A stretch of 9,303 nucleotides of DNA, from positions 1 to 9,303 of the forward strand of contig CAZQKX010000108.1 of NCBI GenBank assembly GCA_964594065.1, in the 5' to 3' direction. Below, piece by piece: positions 6,108-9,303 of this stretch. Position numbers and translations under genes: made by a program. The first letter of the stretch is position 1. Every line of letters begins with the position of its first letter. The notes under the pieces were generated by a model. The model had not been told where the DNA came from. It saw only the letters and a list, made by a program, of their open reading frames with translations, and searched no databases. This DNA comes from 4572-13 sp964594065 (lineage in GTDB: Bacteria > Planctomycetota > Phycisphaerae > Sedimentisphaerales > Anaerohalosphaeraceae).

Positions 6108-6917
6108 TTATTCTCCTAATGGTCCTAAACCATCCTCCCAACATTTAAATCGGTATCTTTTTAAATCAATGATATCTGGATCAGACAATTGTTCATGTTT
6201 GATAATGGCAATGTGCGCTGTATATTCAGGCGGGAAGTTACTTAGAGAGCCGCCATAAAAAAAGTCATATCCAACAAATAAAACATAGCGAGAGACTGTA
6301 AAATCATAGACAATACCATATATTAGGTGTCTATCAGAAAACTCTATTTGATATTCTTTCGTCTTATGTTTATCCCATTTCAGTTTTTTCAAATCAATGA
6401 CACCCGGAGAAACAATGCTTTTTTCAGAAACTTTAGCAATGCGATATTTCAATTCATTAAAGTCAGGAAACGAAACAACCCTTATTAAATATATCTTCTT
6501 TCCATAGACAATCGCTAAATAATCCTTTGCGCAAAGTGCATCCATTGAATAATGCATTACAGAACGGTCCCACTGATGAGTGCAGTCTTTGGATTTTAGA
6601 GGATAAGCTACTATTCTCTGTTTTTTTTCTGCGAAATTCACAACCTTTATACTATCGCAGTTATCGCACATCGCAAAACCGAATAAGATGTTATCTACGT
6701 GATGTATGATGTAATTATCCATCGCTTTTACATTTACCGCCTCTTCAAAAGGCATAGAAGTCCATGTTCCGCAAGCATAGTCTTGCTCCCAGTAAGGAAA
6801 AACTTTTTCGGGCTCATTAATCGTATAAACCGAGTCATTCTCCGGCTCCTTTTTGGTGCAAGAGGACAAGGAAAGCAATGAAAGAATTAGAGTTAGTAAT
6901 AAAATTACTCTATTCAT
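6108..6917 (-). CDS. Unrecognised AT-rich lipoprotein
   Basis: A 269-residue secreted lipoprotein starting at ATG 6915-6917. The first 20 residues are a classic lipoprotein signal: M-N-R, a leucine/isoleucine core, then L-S-L-S-S-C with the lipidated cysteine at position 20, followed by T-K-K-E. The open frame extends 51 codons further upstream, but that part is an out-of-frame reading of the glycosyltransferase gene. The mature part is rich in aromatic and charged residues. It has a C-x2-C pair (C84/C87) and a recurring pattern ending in I/V-I-D-L-K followed by a basic-aromatic stretch (about residues 173-181 and 249-260), hinting at beta-propeller-like repeats. The start overlaps the glycosyltransferase stop as ATGA, so translation is coupled; GGGGAG at 6930-6935 is the likely ribosome binding site. 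A sampled line (6301-6360) is 27% G+C against 58% in a typA line (5461-5520). No family recognised. Confidence 0.75.
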   Translation of the reverse strand: MNRVILLLTLILSLLSLSSCTKKEPENDSVYTINEPEKVFPYWEQDYACGTWTSMPFEEAVNVKAMDNYIIHHVDNILFGFAMCDNCDSIKVVNFAEKKQRIVAYPLKSKDCTHQWDRSVMHYSMDALCAKDYLAIVYGKKIYLIRVVSFPDFNELKYRIAKVSEKSIVSPGVIDLKKLKWDKHKTKEYQIEFSDRHLIYGIVYDFTVSRYVLFVGYDFFYGGSLSNFPPEYTAHIAIIKHEQLSDPDIIDLKRYRFKCWEDGLGPLGE

Positions 6918-8317
6918 TTGTTTTTTTCTCTCCCCGCCATTCGTTTTGTTCGAATTGTCAGCTTTGACGGTTTTTCTCGCAGGAATTTTATGCCGCGGCC
7001 TGTGGTGATCTCTTTTTCCTGGCTGACAAAATCGATATATTGCACCAGTGCCCAGGCACTGTTGGCCCACCGCATCTGGTAGCCGCGTTGGTGAGCCTGT
7101 TTTTCCATCCGCAGGCGTTTGTCTTTTTCGAATACGACAAAATCCAGGGCCTGTGCAATTTGCTTGATGGCATCATCGCCGGGGTCGACCAGAATGCCTC
7201 TGGCAAATCGCCCGATCACCACACCCGGCGGACAGGTTTTGTTGGAGTGGATCAATTCCAGTGCATAGCGGAATTTCGTGGCAATGGCAACGCGGCCGGA
7301 ACCGACGGTGTCAGCCAGGATCCCGCTGGAGATCTGCTCGGTATTCAGATACGGCAGGATCATTACATTGGTTGCGCCGTATAATCTTAATAATGCACTT
7401 TCGTCGAGAAATTGATCCAGAAAAACAATATCATTATTGTGCCAATCGACATCATCGAGATTTTTTACAGTACACCATTTAACGTTGGATTCTTTCAATG
7501 CGGTGTCGATCTCGTCCATAAACTCATGATAATACTTGCCGTCCTCGGCCTTGACAAATTCCGGGTGGCATTGACCGCCGATTAGATAAACAACATGCTC
7601 CCGTTGGGCAGGTGTGCAGGATTCATGGATGAACCGGCCGTAGCCGCGAATACTGTATTGGACGCCTTTTCCGGGGCTCAGCAGGCCCAGCGTCATTGCC
7701 AGAAAGATATCGTTGATGCCGAGTTCGGATTTGATCTCAAACCGGTCAAAGTGCGTCGGCTGATGCATTCGTATACCGTGGTCAATGTGTTTAAGCTTGA
7801 AATGACTGATGCCGTAGGTATTGCTTTCAAGGATATCAATGGCGCTTTCAGTGGTGACGATTAATCCATTGGAGGCTTCGGCCAGTTCGATCACGGTTTG
7901 CCGCTGATGATCGTTTGGTTTCTCCGGCACAGTGTGCAGATAAATCAGGCATGTCAGATTGTTTTGGCGGCAGGCCTTGGCGATGTTGACAAAGTTATGG
8001 CCGACGCCGTCACGGCCTTTTGCGTCCGGGTCCAATCCGAATTCATGCTGCAGGACAATGGCTGTCGGATTGTTGCTTTCTTTCGTCCGTGCTATGATCT
8101 CATCGGTGGCGTTGCGCCATGATTGCGGGTTGTATTGATCGATCACTAAATCAACAGGGATATTATAGGGTCCGTGATTGTTGTCAATTGCCGCAATGCG
8201 GATATGTCCAATCTCTCCGGTGAACTGTGACAGCGCATTGGATAGATCTCTGCTGAACGTACCGATCCCGCAGCGCCGCGGCGGATACGTACTCACAATT
8301 CGAATATTCCAGGCCAT
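6914..8317 (-). CDS. Glycosyltransferase, GT-B fold, family 4-like
   Basis: A 467-residue cytoplasmic protein that probably transfers a sugar from a nucleotide-sugar donor. The N-terminal Rossmann domain opens with I-R-I-V-S-T-Y-P-P-R-R-C-G-I-G-T-F (5-21), the glycine-rich acceptor loop seen in many group 1 transferases. L-Q-H-E-F-G-L is at 89-95 and a second conserved segment L-H-T-V-P at 127-131. The C-terminal donor domain shows G-L-L-S-P-G-K-G (211-218) and L-P-Y-L-N-T-E-Q-I-S-S-G-I-L-A-D (321-336). The usual E-x7-E donor motif appears altered, with Q328 and D336 at the aligned positions. The start ATG (8315-8317) has AGGA five bases upstream. The last about 30 residues are basic and probably disordered. 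The substrate cannot be told from sequence; related genes often sit near mannan or trehalose-type metabolism (weak recollection). It is coupled to the lipoprotein gene by a 4-base overlap. Confidence 0.9.
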   Translation of the reverse strand: MAWNIRIVSTYPPRRCGIGTFSRDLSNALSQFTGEIGHIRIAAIDNNHGPYNIPVDLVIDQYNPQSWRNATDEIIARTKESNNPTAIVLQHEFGLDPDAKGRDGVGHNFVNIAKACRQNNLTCLIYLHTVPEKPNDHQRQTVIELAEASNGLIVTTESAIDILESNTYGISHFKLKHIDHGIRMHQPTHFDRFEIKSELGINDIFLAMTLGLLSPGKGVQYSIRGYGRFIHESCTPAQREHVVYLIGGQCHPEFVKAEDGKYYHEFMDEIDTALKESNVKWCTVKNLDDVDWHNNDIVFLDQFLDESALLRLYGATNVMILPYLNTEQISSGILADTVGSGRVAIATKFRYALELIHSNKTCPPGVVIGRFARGILVDPGDDAIKQIAQALDFVVFEKDKRLRMEKQAHQRGYQMRWANSAWALVQYIDFVSQEKEITTGRGIKFLREKPSKLTIRTKRMAGREKNK

Positions 8318-8383
8318 GGCTATCCTTTCTTAATATCATTGAATGAAATGTGCGTCGTATACAAAACGAGACGGGTCGCAGAG

Positions 8384-8411
8384 ATTGTAATAAAAGGGGA
8401 GCCGTAGCCAA
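8384..8411 (-). promoter_or_regulatory. Candidate promoter for the glycosyltransferase-lipoprotein operon
   Basis: On the minus strand TTGGCT (8406-8411; four of six matches to the -35 box) is followed by a 16-base spacer and TACAAT (8384-8389; five of six matches to the -10 box). This gives a leader of roughly 60 bases before the ATG at 8317. It lies between that start and the strong terminator at 8455-8503, where a promoter would be expected. Confidence 0.35.
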
Positions 8412-8454
8412 GTAATGCAAACGATCTAAGTCGAAATTTTTTTGCGTGAGCCAT

Positions 8455-8503
8455 AAAAAAATCCCTAAAATAGAAACCTATTGTTACTATTTTAGGGATT
8501 TTT
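8455..8503. terminator. Strong bidirectional intrinsic terminator
   Basis: AAAAATCCCTAAAATAG (8457-8473) and CTATTTTAGGGATTTTT (8487-8503) are exact reverse complements: a 17-bp perfect stem with a 13-base loop. Reading the minus strand, the stem ends in seven T (complement of A 8455-8461), placing it 40 bases after the stop of the dksA-like gene as its terminator. Reading the plus strand it also ends in five T. It isolates the dksA-like transcript from the glycosyltransferase operon. Confidence 0.88.
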
Positions 8504-8542
8504 CGTGATTTATCAAGTTTAAATTATTTCAGCAGAAATAGA

Positions 8543-9145
8543 TTAGGCCGACCGTTGCCGTTCGATATCCTCATCTTTATCATAATCCTCTTCTTGTTGG
8601 AGTTGGTCCAAAGAGTCGGATCCTTTACTGTTCCCCATATCATTGTCCAGCAGACCGACATCTTCAGCATCGAGTGTCTTATTATCTTCTTCCTCTTCGT
8701 ATTCCTCGTCCGCCTGGCGCAGGATATCGATCGGTCTACGTCTGAAGTTGTCGATTTTCATGACTTTCCCGCTTTCGATCATTTGGGCGTATTCCAGACT
8801 GTAGCGTGTCCAGGGGATCGCCACAAGCCGATTTTCTTCGATCGGTGTTCCGAGCCCCTCGCAAATGCCAAAGGTGCCGTTCTGGATGCGGGCCAGAGCC
8901 TGCTGTATTTCGACCAGATTTTTTCGCTCTTCTGCCATCAGGTCCAGGCTGAATTCCTGTTCATAGTTGTCTGTTCCCTTGTCCGCCAGATGGACCGGCA
9001 TCGTGGACAATTCGCCACTGCCTTGAAAAATAGTTTTTTCTATCGAGCAGACATCGCCCAGGATCTCTTTCATCTTTTCCGTCAACAGGGCTTTATAATA
9101 GTCCAACTGCTTCTGGCTTAACCGGGTTGTTTTTTTCCTTGCCAT
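8543..9145 (-). CDS. DksA/TraR-family regulator with degenerate zinc finger
   Basis: A 200-residue protein of the DksA/TraR type, which acts on RNA polymerase through its secondary channel. The basic N-terminus (M-A-R-K-K) leads into a long helical hairpin (about residues 10-90) with A-D-K-G-T-D-N-Y-E-Q-E-F-S-L at 54-67. The globular part F-G-I-C-E-G-L-G-T-P-I (92-102) and R-L-V-A-I-P-W-T-R-Y (106-115) follows. Aligned by eye with E. coli DksA, only the first of four zinc cysteines remains (C95); the others are L98, S116 and Y119, so classical zinc binding is unlikely. A C-terminal extension of about 70 residues is very acidic (E-E-Y-E-E-E-E-D at 147-154). The start ATG 9143-9145 is chosen because GGAG (9150-9153) lies four bases upstream. 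An upstream ATG at 9212-9214 would add 23 residues not typical of the family. It is terminated by the strong hairpin at 8455-8503. Confidence 0.85.
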   Translation of the reverse strand: MARKKTTRLSQKQLDYYKALLTEKMKEILGDVCSIEKTIFQGSGELSTMPVHLADKGTDNYEQEFSLDLMAEERKNLVEIQQALARIQNGTFGICEGLGTPIEENRLVAIPWTRYSLEYAQMIESGKVMKIDNFRRRPIDILRQADEEYEEEEDNKTLDAEDVGLLDNDMGNSKGSDSLDQLQQEEDYDKDEDIERQRSA

Positions 9146-9303
9146 AATTCTCCAGTACGTCATCAATCGAAGTCTGTTCGCAGAATAAGCTTTCAATCTT
9201 TTTAAAATATACATTACAATAATACGCGGGAATTATAGATTTCCATCTGTTTCTTTTGACAGCGTAAATGCTTGTGGAGATCGCCGCCAGATCGTTTGTC
9301 CAT
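9093..9303 (-). other. Upstream region of the dksA-like gene with a possible 3' end of another gene
   Basis: On the minus strand one frame is open from the right edge (codons from 9302) to TAA at 9093-9095. It gives 69 residues beginning W-T-N-D-L-A-A-I-S-T and ending P-E-A-V-G-L-L, with no start codon inside the window. If real, it is the C-terminus of a gene entering from the right that overlaps the dksA-like gene by 53 bases. The two other minus frames at the edge close sooner (about 23 and 29 codons). On the plus strand an ATG at 9268 is open to the edge for 12 codons without a clear ribosome binding site. None of these is convincing. Bases 9146-9303 may simply be the AT-rich promoter region of the dksA-like gene. 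Confidence 0.2.

Noticed and set aside
6918..7070. N-terminal extension of the lipoprotein frame (51 extra codons, start at 7070)
   Set aside because: It lies wholly inside the glycosyltransferase coding frame, reads as low-quality basic sequence, and would bury a perfect lipoprotein signal peptide that starts at 6917.
8457..8503. The perfect inverted repeat as an insertion sequence end or attachment site
   Set aside because: There is no transposase or direct repeat nearby, and the A and T tracts at both ends explain it fully as a terminator.
9146..9214. Upstream ATG for the dksA-like gene adding 23 residues
   Set aside because: The ATG at 9145 has a clear GGAG site, and the extra residues do not resemble the family N-terminus.
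9232..9260. TATAAT on the minus strand as a dksA promoter -10 box
   Set aside because: The matching -35 position (GTCAAA) fits only three of six bases; it remains possible but unsupported.

Overview
The window looks like a chromosomal stretch from a Gram-negative-type bacterium, most probably a member of the Planctomycetota (Phycisphaerae-like). This placement is an inference. It rests on a DksA/TraR-family protein that has lost most of its zinc-finger cysteines, a family-4-type glycosyltransferase opening with a P-P-x-x-C-G-I-G-T-F signature, a TypA of the GRGLMHL type, and an ECF sigma factor paired with an unusual membrane protein. No tRNA, rRNA, CRISPR array, transposase, integrase or phage gene is visible.

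Left part (1-3056, all plus strand): the 3' portion of a membrane protein of unknown function that runs in from the left edge; two back-to-back perfect hairpins in the gap after it; a cysteine-rich DUF3795-type protein; a DUF2784-type membrane protein; and a two-gene unit in which an ECF sigma factor (TTG start with a strong ribosome binding site) overlaps by 14 bases a four-helix membrane protein. By position that protein is a candidate anti-sigma or sensor. The short gaps would allow this half to be read as one or two operons.

Middle part (3053-6003, minus strand): a probable two-gene operon, typA/bipA (ribosome-associated GTPase) followed after 3 bases by a DUF389 membrane protein. The DUF389 gene meets the sigma-partner gene head-on with a 4-base overlap of stop codons, and an imperfect hairpin with A and T tracts sits exactly on both stops. 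A plausible promoter lies just upstream of typA.

Right part (6108-8411, minus strand): a glycosyltransferase gene translationally coupled through an ATGA overlap to an AT-rich gene for an unrecognised lipoprotein, with a candidate promoter upstream. Then comes a very clear bidirectional intrinsic terminator (8455-8503) and a dksA-like gene (8543-9145, minus). Bases 9146-9303 hold the upstream region of the dksA-like gene. One minus-strand frame there is open to the window edge and could be the tail of a gene lying outside the window.

Most genes are ordinary housekeeping or common hypothetical families. I did not find a convincing new defence, mobile or biosynthetic system. The points most worth a second look are the sigma factor/four-helix membrane partner, the AT-rich lipoprotein coupled to the glycosyltransferase, the tandem hairpins at 781-823, and the stop-codon-centred hairpin between convergent genes.
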